Positions 23,521 to 35,659 of a stretch of DNA of 64,000 nucleotides are shown piece after piece. The notes beneath the pieces are model-generated. The model did not search any database, had not been told where the DNA came from, and saw only the letters and a program-made list of their open reading frames with translations. Origin of the DNA: Fasciola hepatica (taxonomy: Eukaryota > Platyhelminthes > Trematoda > Plagiorchiida > Fasciolidae); NCBI GenBank assembly GCA_948099385.1, contig CANUEZ040000107.1, forward strand, positions 4,712,001-4,776,000, written 5' to 3'. A program made the translations under genes and the position numbers. The first letter of the stretch is position 1. Each line of letters opens with the position of its first letter.

Positions 23521-23740
23521 AATTATGGTAAAGCTTTGTTGTTTGATAACTCAGCGTAGTCGAATTCTTAGGTAGGTTGTCAACGTTTCGGTCATCAAGG
23601 GTACACTTTTTCAAGACTGGGTATGAAACCGGTTGCCAAACCAGCCTCAAAAATGTCCATCCGTGATGACCGAAAAGTCAACAACCTACGTACGATTTTG
23701 ACAACGCTGTGTTATGAAACAGTAAAATATTACCGATACA
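23521..23740. repeat. 220-bp fold-back (inverted) repeat
   Basis: The left arm (23521-23600), reverse-complemented, aligns with the right arm (23661-23740) at about 70% by eye. The core is TGATGACCGAAA(A/C)GT(T/C)(G/A)ACAACCTAC. Similarity weakens but continues toward the centre at about 23631, an AACCGGTT palindrome. Both arms are open outward in mirror-image frames giving similar peptides: DDRNVDNLPKNSTTLSYQT on the minus strand and DDRKVNNLRTILTTLCYET on the plus strand. It is either a fold-back/MITE-like element or an inverted duplication of a short piece of some coding sequence. No terminal duplication was identified. Confidence 0.6.
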
Positions 23741-24039
23741 AAATGGATGGGGATTTTGGATGGGGTGAAAAAGCAATCTCAAATGTGCTTGTCAGTGTAA
23801 AACCGCTAGACTCTGTCCAAATAAATTAAAATGATATCTGCCTCAGCCGTAAATACCGGCCACTTTTTGATCGATGACCAGCAACAGTAGATATAAGGCC
23901 GAGCGTGAAAATGATGGAAGGGAAGATAATAATAAACTCCGGAGATGTCATATCTGGGAAGACGATGAAGGCAAAAATCACCCGGTTTATCCCTGTGTTT
24001 ATTAGACAAAGCGATCGATGAAGGTTATCAGTATCAGCG

Positions 24040-25740
24040 ACCCACTTCGTCCTCTCTTCTACCCTTTCTTACTACGTTTGCTCTCGCCGTACGACACAAC
24101 TGTAGCCTTCTGCACCTGCTCTACCCATTTTCAAAATTACTTTTCCTTCTCTGCTCGTCTTTTTTAATCGCTCCACGTCACTAACGTGCAGCTACCGCCC
24201 TTTTTCATGCGGCCTAGTGATCACGCTGCTATATGCCCACTGCTCAACCTCTTGGCATATCCTTCCTCGTCTTCTCATGCCCCCAAGTCAATACCCACCG
24301 GTCCTATATGTATCACACCCATCACCCTGACTGAACTCATCGTCCCCAACTTCTCGCCTTTCATAGTCGCTTTTATTGTCGATATGCATCTCAGCCATCA
24401 ATTCCTTGCCCAGCCCGGAGTTTCCATCAGCCCGTGCTCCGATTTGCTTCCTTCGGCTCACACTCTCTGCCCATTCGCCGGCAAGCATGAAACTCTCCAT
24501 TTTCATCACTCCCAGTCAGTCACGCATATATTTTCGCCGCTTTCCGTTCCATTACAGGGTTACTTAACTCGATACTTCCCTACTTCTTCTGGCCGTAATC
24601 TCATGACTTGCCTGTAACAAAATGAGTACTATGAGCAGGGAGGTCAACTCTGAGCTGCTCACTTCCTTTCTTGAAAACTTCTTCAATCTTCCGTCCAATA
24701 TATTGCTCACCGCACCCACTGTCGTTCGCGTGCTCCATTCACTGCCTTGCTCCGCTGTTCTTTCTGCCTCATCACGTTCAATCCATCATTAAGAAAACGA
24801 TAGACCAGGACCTTCCAGTGTAATTCTTAGCCACACGACCTACCTTTACCCGCTTTTACTGATCTCTTGTGTATCCACTTCCTTACACAATTTGCCATTG
24901 CTATCACTTTACCTTTGCACCTTAGTTTCATTTCTCCGCTGATAGTCAGCGCTGCACCAATTGTTTTGAGACAATGTTCAATCTGCATTTCCTTAGCCAT
25001 CGTCTTTCCGCTTCTTCCATTGTGAAAGTTTATTGTTCGATACTGCCCCTTTTGAGCGTCATATGAAGCACCTGCTTCCGAATGATTCGGTCGGTTTACT
25101 CCTATCTATCCTCTTCAAAACTCCCTTCATCTAACCTCTCTTCTACCCTGCCCCCCACAGTGGCCGTCATTTCTATGCTTTCCGCATGTTTCGATCCTCT
25201 TGGTTCTCTATTTATTTGTTGCTCACCACCCCCATGAAGAAAACAATGTATCATGACCTTCTGTTGTTCTAAACCGTCCAGCCTCCCCGTACCTGCCCTC
25301 CTCGATCATCGCTATATTCCTCATTCCCTCACATTACCTTCCGTCGTTATTTTAGCATCCGGTGTTCTTTTTCCATTTCCAGCCCAATTTCTCTGCCGAT
25401 GGACCACTTTTTAAAGACTGAAAAGAGCATATATTTGTCCCACTCCCGCCAGCTTTTCCACAGCCTCCTCTCTTGCCGTTAACCTGCTACCTCCCCCACA
25501 GCTTGCGTCCATTTTCAGTAGGTCCGTATGACATAGCTCAAAAATGACAAGCTCCCGAAGCTTTCTAGCAAACTAATTCACTTTTCTCTACCCATTCAAT
25601 ATTTTCCTTCTCCCTATCGAGTTACACCTTGATACCAACATTCCTTTGCAGAGTACTGCAGCTTCATATCATCTTCATTGTACACTTCTACTTTTCTGTG
25701 TAAAACAGACTGTTAGCCATCGGACATTCCAACCAAGATG
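24040..25740 (+). repeat. pyrimidine-rich tract, possible plus-strand LINE-A 3' UTR-like sequence
   Basis: 1.7 kb strongly biased to C and T on the plus strand, with open frames up to 143 codons (24186-24617) that resemble no protein family. The composition matches the sense strand of the LINE-A 3' UTRs elsewhere in the window. I found no hairpin or trinucleotide tail at its right end and no direct sequence match, so the relationship is only suggested. Confidence 0.3.
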
Positions 25741-26757
25741 CACTGACGTATAGAAGAAATTCGATCTTGGCTAACGAACATGTCTTCTATTGGGTCTCAC
25801 AGCAAGATGCCAACGTAATCTCCTCTATTGGAGGAATAGGGGATAAGCAAGTCGGTTGACAGATGCGAAGGTTCATTCTATTTGTTGTGGCACCAAAGCA
25901 ATACAGGTACGAGAAATACACCGGATGAAGATGAACGTAACATCTGGGCATAAATAAAACCGCAAGTGCGTACAGTCGGCGAGAAAACGAATGTGAAAGT
26001 GATTCAAAAGCGAAGTCGGCGGAGACCTCAGAAGGGCCAGTTCAGTAAAACGTACGCAACCGAACATAACAGTGAGGTCAGTATCAAAAGTCAGGAAAGA
26101 TTGTGGAGAAAGTAAATCCAAAATGATGTCAAGAAAACCGTCCCTCAAAACGATCAAGGACATTACAGTAGCCCCTCAGTAGAAAGAGTGGAAAGCCTTC
26201 GAAGGATGTCAGGGAGGTGAAGACACACAAACGATATTTGTGCGCCTAAATGAGTACATAGTAGGTGGATGTAGCTGTACCGTAGGATACTGGGGAGCGG
26301 AATCCGTGTTATGCAGAAGCCGTAGAATGATGACCCAGCGTAAACCAGATTCGGCGCCAATGACACAGGTTACTTGAACCAGCATCCAAGTAAGCCACAT
26401 CAATGAAGTCCAGCCTCGAGTAACCGTTAGCAAAGGTGATGTCCGGGAGTCAAAAAGTTATGTTCGTCGGCGGCCAGGAAAGATAACGAAAGCACAGAAC
26501 AATAACGCAAATATTGGTGCCAAAATTCTCCGCATTTCGTAAAACCAGCAAAGCTTACCTTACGGCGAGTTTCCATGAAACGAAAAGAAATGGAAGCTTG
26601 GTGTAGCAACCGCAACGGAAGTGACTAACATACAGTAGTAGCCTATGCTATATGTTAAATTGTGTCGAAATGATTAACACGGAAGTTATTACTGAAAAGT
26701 GCAATGATTAAAATCGTGTTTTACCTGGTCGCAAAAACTTTCCGGGCAAATGATCTT
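25741..26757. other. unassigned, no gene seen
   Basis: About 1 kb downstream (minus sense) of the minisatellite and Gypsy relic. It could contain that element's 3' LTR, but no direct repeat partner was found in the window. Confidence 0.35.
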
Positions 26758-27040
26758 CTGACCGGAAAGTAAAACGGGAGCCTCGTTTTCAGACAGGTTT
26801 ATAGGCGCGGTGCTGACCTGGACCTGAGACAGTATTCTCATTCGAGGACATAGCGGAGCCAACGGGCTGCTGGCTTGAACTTGGGGCGACAACCTCGTTC
26901 AAAGCCGTAGCAGCAAACACTGAGCGCTGTCCTGAAAGTAACGCAATAGCCTCATTCGAATTTGTAGCGGGCAATGCCGACTGCTAACCTTGGAGTGACA
27001 CTGAAGTATCGTCACCAGGTAGTGCAGGGTTACCGTCGAA
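26758..27040. repeat. 57-bp minisatellite, five units
   Basis: Unit starts (CTG/CTA-x-CCT-like) fall at 26758, 26813, 26870, 26927 and 26984, so the spacing is 55, 57, 57 and 57 bases. Units share CTGxCCTGAAAGT..., a central CCTCNTTC and a GTAGCGG-like end. Because 57 is divisible by three, the minus strand stays in frame and reads as a degenerate 19-residue repeat (ATNSNEAIALLSGQRSVFA, then ATALNEVVAPSSSQQPVGS). A sixth, very degenerate unit may lie at 26701. It sits just downstream, in the minus sense, of the Gypsy integrase relic. Confidence 0.7.
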
Positions 27041-27205
27041 TCCCACGTCGCGGGCGGCAAGCCATCCTCAAAGTACGCGGCTTCGAGACGATTTATGCTA
27101 ACAGTATCGAGGAGACCTCATCAATCAGCCCTGGAGTTCTTATCGTGACAATAAATCACGCAAAATCGACTCTCAAGGGGCTGTTTTAATGGCTTGCGCA
27201 CCGAA

Positions 27206-27810
27206 TCAGCGCGTACGAATACTTGCAAACAAGTTCTGAGTTCGGTCGGAACGAAAACATGTCGTCGTTGCATTCAAGTCTGCGCCGAAGCAAGACTCTG
27301 CATGTACGTGAACAAATGGTGAACTTAAGTCTGTACAGCAGGTGAATTTGTACCAGTTGTCGTAAAGAATTTCCCAGGCAGTCGTAGTGCCGTGCCGCTG
27401 ACCAGTTCTGCAAAGGAACATTGGATATCTGCCTTTAAGCAACTCCTGATACCGAGCAGAACTAGCGGTAGCGTTTCGTACCAGTCAGGGCTCTCGTGTG
27501 CTTCACGAGCCACTATGAGCTGACGATGAAAACGTGTGAGCAAACCGTTCAATACCAGTTGGCAAGACGTCGTTCCAATGCTTTCCGTACCCAGCATGCG
27601 AGTTAACGAGTGGGAAAGGTCGGATGCAAATTTTCGCCCTAATCGATGGCGATTGTAGAAGAACAACTATGTAAAGCTATCCATCGTTCTATCAGATGTC
27701 GAGACACGAACTTGACCTTGAGGATGGAGATTGGAAAAGCCCCAGAATGCCTCGTAAACCTATCGAGGCACTTTATTAAAATGTGTACCCGTGTGACGGA
27801 GTCATTTGGC
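27206..27810 (-). pseudogene. Ty3/Gypsy integrase fragment (decayed)
   Basis: The minus-strand peptide aligns with the second half of a Ty3/Gypsy integrase core. It has FASDLSHSLTRMLGTESIGT (normally a D-R-G-x-QF-x-S...LL-G block), NGLLTRFHRQL (the NG-x-VERFHRQLK block with the catalytic Glu, here Thr-Arg), then LPLVLLGIRSCLKADIQCSF and AELVSGTALRLPGKF. Upstream at 27670-27780 a shifted frame gives FVSRHLIERW, and the DRG Asp region is broken by a stop. The C-terminal tail (27206-27330) reads LNATTTCFRSDRTQNLFASI, typical of the post-integrase segment. The Glu to Thr change and the broken frames show it is dead. No RT, protease or LTR was found nearby. Confidence 0.7.
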
Positions 27811-29778
27811 CCACAATGTTTGCGTGGATATGATCAAACCGATCATCGGGCGTAGAGAGTACCGAAAGGGGAAGCTACGTGCCTATGGACTTCAGATCGT
27901 AGTTGTTCTAAACATTATTTTGCCCACATAAGAACATCTTTATTCATAGAAGGCAAGAAATATCACGCAGCGGCTAGTCGGGAATGGCTGAGATGCCTGG
28001 ATGGGAAAGCCCATGTAGGGTATCAAAAATGAGAGGCCAGTACGTAGAGGGTACGACTGGTCAAGGTGGGCCAGTGGATTTGTCGCAGCTTATAGCTCCC
28101 GCACTGGCGGCCAAAGATGTGGACTGACACTGTAGTGAAGATGACTGAGGAGCTTTCGTATGCAAAGAATCTTGTGCTTGTGCGGCAGCCATGGCTGGGG
28201 TGTTCAAAACGGGAGATTTAATAGCAATAGGTGGAATACGCGACAACGCACCTGCAAGGCAGTTCGACCCACCTTTAACGTTCCGTGGATCAGTAGGGAA
28301 CTGAGAAAGATGGTCTCAAAGTCGGAATTCCCGTGAGGAGTACCGGTCAGGCTTGGTATGCAACGCATACGTCAAAAGCTTATGTCTGCTTAGGGGATGA
28401 AATATTGACCCTAGACTGCATGGCGAAAGTGTTTGACGGCGTTATATGCAGGCAGCAGTTCGAGACCGAGAGCACTCAATTTCGTTTCCGTGGGACTGAG
28501 CCATCGAGAAAAAAATCCCAAAGGTGGCCGAACTCCAGAAACAGACTATTACAGGACGGCCCCGTGAAATTCTTGGGGCTTACCGACGGCCGTGCTTCTG
28601 GGCAGTCACGAACAAAATACGCTGGCCTAGAAATGTAAGATATAAACATAAGGCGCTCCAGGTGAACTGGGGAAAAACAGGTAGTTTCAAAGAAAAACAC
28701 GAAAGGTATAAAACATTTGCAGTTTTCCCGTGAAAGTTAAACGTTCATTGTCCGAAGTGAACGAATTTGGACCCATCAGAAACTGGCAAATTCTCCGGTA
28801 AGGCTTGGGTACAACAGATAATAGAAATTCGAGGGCCAGCTTTCGCCTGTTGTCAGTGGGAAGTGGCGTTAAACGGGATAATAATAAGCGCAACATACAG
28901 CATTTTAGGAAAGTAAAACTTTTGATGTTATTCCTTCCTGGACATTGGTAGGGCGAGTGCTTTAAGTTGCATGTTGGTCTGCGCACAATTGAACTTCACT
29001 GGGTGGTGGCACTGGAAGATGAGGCGAGTGAGTAGCGCGGGATAAACGACTTGGAGAAGGGTGCCCTCGTTCTGAGTGAGACCATGAGGGTGAACCAAGG
29101 AAAAATCGGGGGAGTGTTAACGGGGACGAAAGGGAGCCATTTTTGGGAGAATTCCGTTGGGAATATTGTCGGTGACCTTCGAATTGTGAGGGGTGGGGTA
29201 TAAAAAAGGATTGGGCCGAAGCTGCAGGTAGTTACAATAATTTGGTAGGGTAGGACTTCTTTAGGATGTAACCGCCGGGGGGCCATAGTAAAGGCCGGCG
29301 GGCTTAAACAAATTTTTGTCTAACATGTACCTAGAGTCGGAATGGAAGGCGAAGGTAATCTAAACTGAAGGACGATGGCGAGCACTGGCACGGCACTCGA
29401 GGCAGTTTTTGTTCTTTTTCGTCTCACTGACTCTATTGAGAACTCAGGTCTGCCTGCCAACGGTCTCACTTTATTTACAAAGAACAAAGAATATGTAGGT
29501 AACCAGTCCGCGTACCCACAAGATGCGTCAAGCGCATTGGTCCAGCCGGTGTGGGCAAACACGACATGAGGCTTAAATGCCGCTGGAAGGATTCGTCTCT
29601 CATCCATCGATTCGCGCCATCAAACGGCTGTCCTGTCGTTCGTGGTTTCGTGGGCTATGTTGGGGGCCGGCGCTTCCGCACTGTCCGCCAGTGAGACTGG
29701 ACCGTCTACAGAGCAGAGTGTCAGAATACACCCTCACAGATGTGACCACTAATTGTTTTCCTCAAACTTGAAGCCTCT
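27811..29778. other. unassigned, no gene seen
   Basis: Nearly 2 kb between the Gypsy integrase relic and the LINE-B copy. RT and RNase H of the Gypsy element should lie here on the minus strand if it were whole, but no such motifs were found. Open frames up to 101 codons (28333-28638 plus, 28687-28986 minus) carry no recognisable domain. Confidence 0.4.
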
Positions 29779-30352
29779 CTATCTATCCACTGACTGATAA
29801 ATCTTCGGCGAGCTAAGACTGCCGGTACCATCGCTCGAGTAGCCGTTCCGATGTTCAGACTGGATACATGATGGGCCATATATGTAGCGGGAGCTTCCTC
29901 TAGAGGGTGCCTCAGGTGATGGGCAATTTGGACTTACTAGTCCGTTCAGCCCTTTAGTCGGTAGAGACAAATGGACTTTCCTTTGCAAATGGAGCTCCAT
30001 GCTTGTCAGCGAATGAGGGTTTAGGGCACGCTTTGGACTAGTTGAACTTTGGGAGTCCAACTTCTTGGGGATAATTCAGGTCCTGATTTTAGGGAAAGCA
30101 GTGGCATGAGAGGTGCTATAGGCCGACCAGTTATTCAGGCAAGCAGTGGCAGTATATAAGGGGGCATTGTGGGCTTCCGAGGGATAGTGTGAGTGAGGGC
30201 ATAACATGTTTAGCCAGTAACGTGGTGGCTGAAATTTAGGTGAAAATCTAGACCTGTCCAAATCAACCTTTAAAGGCTGACCACTGAGAGGAGCAGTCGA
30301 AGAGATCGAGGCAGTATACGCTGTTTCTCGGTAGTGCAGTAGCGGCTTAGGT

Positions 30353-30780
30353 TTAGCATGTCCATTTAAAGCTAAATGTTCCCTCGGCGACTCGTGAACC
30401 TCTTGCTCCTACGGCGTTCTCTTTGTCAACATCATGACGGTTTTTAAGCAATGCGGCATTTTTGAAAGACTGTCTGCCTCCGATGAATTCGTGGGCCAGA
30501 TCTCCGTCGAAAAGTTTGAAGAGGATCGGAGGGGTTTTATATATCGTCCTTTTTCGGAGTCTGGAGCAATGGCGCATACGGTGAGCCTTGTTGCAGGCAA
30601 GTGCTGTGTGATTAAGACCAACTCTGAGTGTATCATCTGTGGACCTGTTTGGGAGCCCCTGTTTGCAGGATCTCGTTCCAAGCGTTTTACTCTCTTATCT
30701 GCCTCACTGTTATGCCTGCGAGCTCTACTAGACAAGGGGCCAGTGCAGTTAGGTGACTGGACGTTCGATTTCCCAGGCAA
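30353..30780 (-). pseudogene. LINE-B ORF1 nucleic-acid-binding (RRM-like) segment
   Basis: The minus strand reads CSRLRKRTIYKTPPILFKLF, then DGDLAHEFIGGRQSFKNAAL, in one frame. This aligns with CFRLRKKIQRKSCPVLFKFL and DEEPAKQFIKSQSTVALRSP in ORF1 of LINE-A copy 1. The pattern (basic strand, hydrophobic RP-x-LFK-F strand, A-x-FI helix, then residues lining up as a word list) is usual for the RRM-like domain of CR1/jockey ORF1 proteins, which bind element RNA. An overlapping frame (30409-30780) carries the upstream part, so at least one frameshift is present. Confidence 0.5.
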
Positions 30781-32194
30781 CTCGAGCCTGGTAGGGAAAG
30801 TCCCTGGTGATTTTATTTTGCGTGTTTATATTCCTCAAGACATTCGGTGAAGACCATGTCAGGTGAGGTCACAGGACTTGAGGCTCAAGAAAATATATCA
30901 ATCCGGATTCTTGTTCTGGCGGAGGGCGTCAGCTGGTTCTCGTGGGCTTTCTTTTCTGCTCCGTCTTGTTTCTTTTCAGAAATTTGAAGAATACAGGGCT
31001 CAATGTTGTTCAAAAACCACTATGAGCACTGAAGGTAACTAAATCTCCCCAAGAAATAAAAACTATTTTCAAGTAAGTCTTGGAACAAAAGTGGTCAAAG
31101 TGCCAAGTTTAAAATAATATATCACATCCAGCTGACAATGCAGAGTTAGCAGTACATCACACTTCCAAGCCACGATATATTGGATCAAAACTGGAAGTGT
31201 TACCTTGTCGACTATTTGTTTATTAGCCAAACGCATACTATGGGAGCTCGCTTGGTCTTCAGAAAACAAGGTTGGGGCTCGGCCCACCTTTAAGAGCGGA
31301 GCAACCTCACGGTGATGAACCAGGCCCTCTACCAGGCTTACGCCCCAACCATGGGGGTCACTCAGGCAGCAGTGTTTGGCATCAGGGTTAATGGGGGAAG
31401 GTCAAGTATGAGGGACGGACACGAAAGGCCCTGTGTGGAGCGGTAGGTACAAGGTCCAAGGTAGATGAAAAGGTGGAAGTGGTGCTACAACCAGCTTTGC
31501 CGTAAGTTTGTTGGACTAGTGGCCCTGAGGGAATACTTCTGGCCAGAAGCGGTCCAGGTGGGGCCTCAAACTTAACCACGGAGTCCGCCGCCACCATCTC
31601 GGCCTGTAGAACGCTCAAAGCATTGGTATTATGTTTAGTAACCCTGCAGGAAACCTATATCCAGAAGCCCACAGGTTCACCCGACCTACTTCAGGGAAAC
31701 TGAAGCCCTCAAGGGGCGTAGTTTCTGTCTTTCCGGCAACGGAATCGCGAAGGTAGGTCGGCAGTACCAAGTCTTTTGGGGGGTAGAAGGAGGGCTCCGG
31801 TAGACGCACACCACCAGGATGTCTTATCGGTTTAGTTTTAAATCACAAAGGAGAGCCCCTAAGTTTGGTGTTTACTCGCTACCTCCACCTATTTGTTTGA
31901 CTTCATCTAAGGCTATGAGCGGCTTGCCACCACCATCCTTGGTATTCGCTCGATCGGCTCGATGTACCCAGTAACCGGCAGGAAAAAGAACGCTGATTTC
32001 GCGGCTTCCATTTTGCAGTGTTTTGGTGACAGCAGTGCAGTCTGATTTGACAGTCACAGCTGCCAATTCGCTCCGCTTGTTTCCCACGCTGCATGTTTTA
32101 GTGTGGGCCATGACAAGGTAGCGCGCTCCTCTTTGTGCACTGCTTTCCAGCTGGTGGGTACAGTACTCTTGAAATATTTCCGGGTGCTTTCCAC

Positions 32195-32803
32195 TTATTT
32201 TGCGGCAAGTTTGGAGATCGGTTGCAGCCCAGCATCCGGCTCCTCCCAGCTGGTGTTTCGCAGGGATTTGGGGAATGGGAGTGTTGTAGTCTTCAGGGGG
32301 ATGTGACAGTTTCCAATACTGACGTGCAGTTTGTGGCCTCTTATAGATTCGACAGTCTCTCTGACATCTCGCGTGCTCCAGCTGGCAGAATTATCAGGCT
32401 CTACCGTGAATTCTCCCTGGGTCCCAGTGTGCATTAGACCTGCCCATGCCAAGGAGCCGTCCCTCCCTCCAAGATTAGCACAGTCCACGTGCACTGGCCC
32501 GGGAGTTCGCTGCCCACCCTGTGTAAGTCTCCAACCGCCTAGTCTGAAAACCCTCTTGAGCGCAGTTTTAATCCGAGGCCAAACCCTCTTCAAGAGGGTC
32601 GCTGTGTGAGGCTCGATACCTTTTCTTCGCTTTTTGGTGGCTTGGCATACATTTTCGGGCGTCTGTTTCGCCACGATGCTACGATTTCGACCCAGGGCTA
32701 ACCCTGCATCTTTCATTAGTGTGCCCAGCTTCACAGTTACGACATACAGCCTATTCCTAACGGCCTCCAAGTTCGTCTTTTGTTTTACAACCCTTTGGTG
32801 CAC
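32195..32803 (-). pseudogene. LINE-B copy 2 ORF1 N-terminal part
   Basis: An uninterrupted 202-codon frame on the minus strand, basic in its first half. It contains TLMKDAGLALGRNRSIVAKQ and TPENV, matching SLRKTEIAVGRKLSVVLKGT and PESFV at the truncated edge of copy 1. It also contains ALKRVFRLGGWRLTQGGQRT, matching VLKRAFRLGKWSYIEGDQRS. The first 28 codons have no counterpart in copy 1, because copy 1 is cut by an LTR at 41375. I know no function for this segment beyond its place at the start of a CR1-like ORF1. The first Met is a plausible but unproven start. Confidence 0.5.
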
Positions 32804-35659
32804 TTGTGCCAGCTCATGTTTTGGTCCTTCACGAGCACAACTATTGTGCTGATATTGAAGACAAGGTGCCCAGTGCTCTAGTGTTCAGGATGATGAGGTA
32901 GCCAACGGGCTGGGTCGTGGATTATTGGGTAGTGAGCGGTCACAAACATAAATAACAGTGATGACTTGGGGTGAGCTCAAAAGCGGATTTGCCAGCAACG
33001 GTATATATTTTCAAGGATAATTTTCGGCACTTCAGAGGCCTGAAGGCTAATGAACTCCCATGTCAGGAATCAGCAAAATTGCCAGAATCTCCGCGTGGTG
33101 TAACGGAGCCTCTGACCCGGTAAACCATATCATCACATTCAAGGTCGATATACTTATCAGATACATCGGAGTTATCTTGGCAGCACTAGCAGCCCTATCA
33201 TCGTTCACCGAGTGAGCAATACCCAAAAAGCACCAGCTGTTGGCCGGGTTACTGTCTCTCCGGATTCAGGCTGCTTTTGTCCTCTTCTGGGCCTCTCAGT
33301 CTGCTACTTTGCTTGGATTCAGAGTTGTGTATTGCGAGTAGTTATTCTGAAGATGAGAGACACGGAGCAAAGGTGACTGATCCCGAACCTCAAACACTGA
33401 CTAGGAAGTCCTACGGCAGATAATTTTTAATCCATAAGCAGAATACTGTGCACGTAAACTACATGCCTATCACGATTATCGAGGAAGAACCGAGATTCCC
33501 CAAAACCCAAATCCAAGTGCGATGTTCACCGCGAAATTAGAGGTCAAATCGATATGAGCCATCGGTCACAGAAGCAAGGCGAAATAGGCAGTGTTCAAAC
33601 GATGAGGATCGACGGGAATGGTAGGATATGCAAGGACCATAAGTCTACGCGGTAAAAACACGTGACGGTAGCGGGGAAGAGTTTTTATAAGTGCACTTTA
33701 GAACGAATCAACAGGGCTTTTTTCTTCCAGTGCGTGCGTCGTTCGGGCAGAACCGCCCCAACATCACTGGCTCTCGCAAAATCTGCTTGTTCCTCAGCCA
33801 CATGTTCTAGATAGACAGAATAGAATATCGTCTCTCAGTTTGTTGCAGCTTTTGGTTCCCTCTCAGTGCCCTCAATGTGAGCAACACTACAATTTCCCGG
33901 AGCACGTCCACCCAAGGATTCCGTAGATTCAAACAATAATGCTCCATAGAACCAGATTTAGTCTTTCGTCTCGTGGAGACAGCAGACAAGATATTAGCCC
34001 CAAAAACACTTCTCCTTCAGTGGCTTATGGATAGTGAGGTAGTCTCCAGCAGACAGAAGAAGGCAAATGTAGCGTCCATCTATAAGGGCAGCAGAATACA
34101 TCCTAGCACCAGCCTCGTGATAAGACGTCGAACAACGCCGAGTTGAGAGAAATCAGCCAGTGCCAGGAAGGGGACAATCAAGCAGATCAGCGACCAGTCC
34201 TGGGGACTGAAATGAAAAGGAGTGGCAGTGTACGTGATCTCCTATCAGTTCAGTTCAGTTCGGCTTCCAGAAACTGGCTGAGGTCTTTCAGATCCTCCAC
34301 TATCACGCACCAGTAATAAAGTTTTTCTCCAGGGGTCCAAAACTTGTGAGGGGCCAAGCCTTCTCTGTAGGTGCGCCTGAAAACGGTGAGACAGGAAATT
34401 TCAAGTTAGACCTACCGCGATGCTCCGTTCCAATTCGGCTCCAGGGCCAGGCTGTTGGCTATCAACCCTTTCTAACCAAATTTCTCGCTCGACTATGGAT
34501 TGGAAATATACTAGAGAGGGGCAGATGAATAGTACAGGATGTTGTATATGCCGCACTTGCCGAATAACCCTCCGGGCCCCATCTAGTCGACATTGACATT
34601 CACACACCAACGTCGCTTTATTAACCTCCATTTTTAGTTCAGCCTACTCGTCACCATTTCCCTAGCAGGAGCTCATTCTGCTGCAGCCTGCTTTTCCCTT
34701 GAAGTCCGAGGAGAGATTCTGAAGATTCGACTAGAGCGTCTATCCTTTAACAGCTTACAACTCTTCTATTATGTCCTCCATAATCTTTCCAATGAGAATA
34801 GGTTTAGCTTCCCCAATTCTTTCTTACAGCCCAGAACCCCGCAGCCCCCAACATTCCTCAAGATCGCTCCACGAAACTTTTGTCCTAAATGAGGTACGGA
34901 CTCTAGGCCTGAATGCAGTATAACACTCGGGGTCTCACGACGGCGTAATATACAGACAGCAAGACTGCTGGTCTCCCAGAGATTGTAGTGCCCGAATCAG
35001 TGTATATGGTACACTCAGTTATTTTCAACACCACCTGAGGCGACACTAACAAACTGAGAAAGGCGGAGGGACGTGTTGAAAAAAAAGGGCAGAAGAGTGT
35101 GTGCGCCAGAAATCAAAATGAAAAATGAAAAAGGTACGACACAGACTCTATGTTGTCCATCTTTCTTGCGGTCGGGAAGTGAGCGCTAAAGAACCGATGT
35201 CCGGCAATATTTTCAGTTCGGTTCAGTCTGAAAACCGTTCGCCAAACCGATCAGGGTGGTGCTGTGATGGAAGCCAGAATGAAAAATTTATTATCAACCT
35301 TCTTTTTCGCGCTGTAGTGGGGTTCGAAGAAGATTAGCTTGGCAGTTTTAATCAAAATGTCAGCACAACAAAAAGATGTTGCTCCACGGTACGTGGAAGA
35401 TCATAGAAAAAGCAGGAACTGTACAGGCGCGTACATAATCTCAGCCAGCATCGGTCTGTAAATTGCGTGTGGGGTTTTCTTCTCGGCAATCTCACACTGG
35501 CTACCTGCTTTGAACTCTGCTACAATTATACCTCCAACTGCCTACCATCTACTTTTTGGGTAAGCTCAATTTGGTTACTTTATAGGTGAGGACCAAAAGA
35601 ATCACAATCGGGGCAACAAGTAGCCAAGCCACACGACTTCCAAAACAAGGACAAGGTGG
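32804..35659. other. unassigned, no gene seen
   Basis: 2.9 kb with no recognisable coding sequence. If LINE-B copy 2 has a 5' UTR it would start here. Open frames are under 80 codons and carry no motif. Confidence 0.4.

Larger units (their letters stand above)
29779..32803 (-). mobile_element. LINE-B copy 2 (ORF1 region, decayed)
   Basis: Minus-strand remnant of a CR1-like element, identified through shared peptides with LINE-B copy 1. FRLGGWRLTQGGQRTPGPV (32.5 kb) matches FRLGKWSYIEGDQRSRLQV at 41.2 kb. ISVLFPAGYWVHRADRANTK (32.0 kb) matches NSALFLPGCCLHGADRVDGR at 40.6 kb. An RRM-like stretch follows at 30.4-30.6 kb and a Ser/Pro-rich tail to 29.78 kb. Endonuclease and RT are not visible. 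It preserves ORF1 N-terminal sequence that copy 1 has lost to a BEL insertion. Confidence 0.55.

Noticed and set aside
30434..30850. 138-codon plus-strand frame as a possible host gene
   Set aside because: It lies antisense to the LINE-B ORF1 RRM-like segment and shows no recognisable domain.
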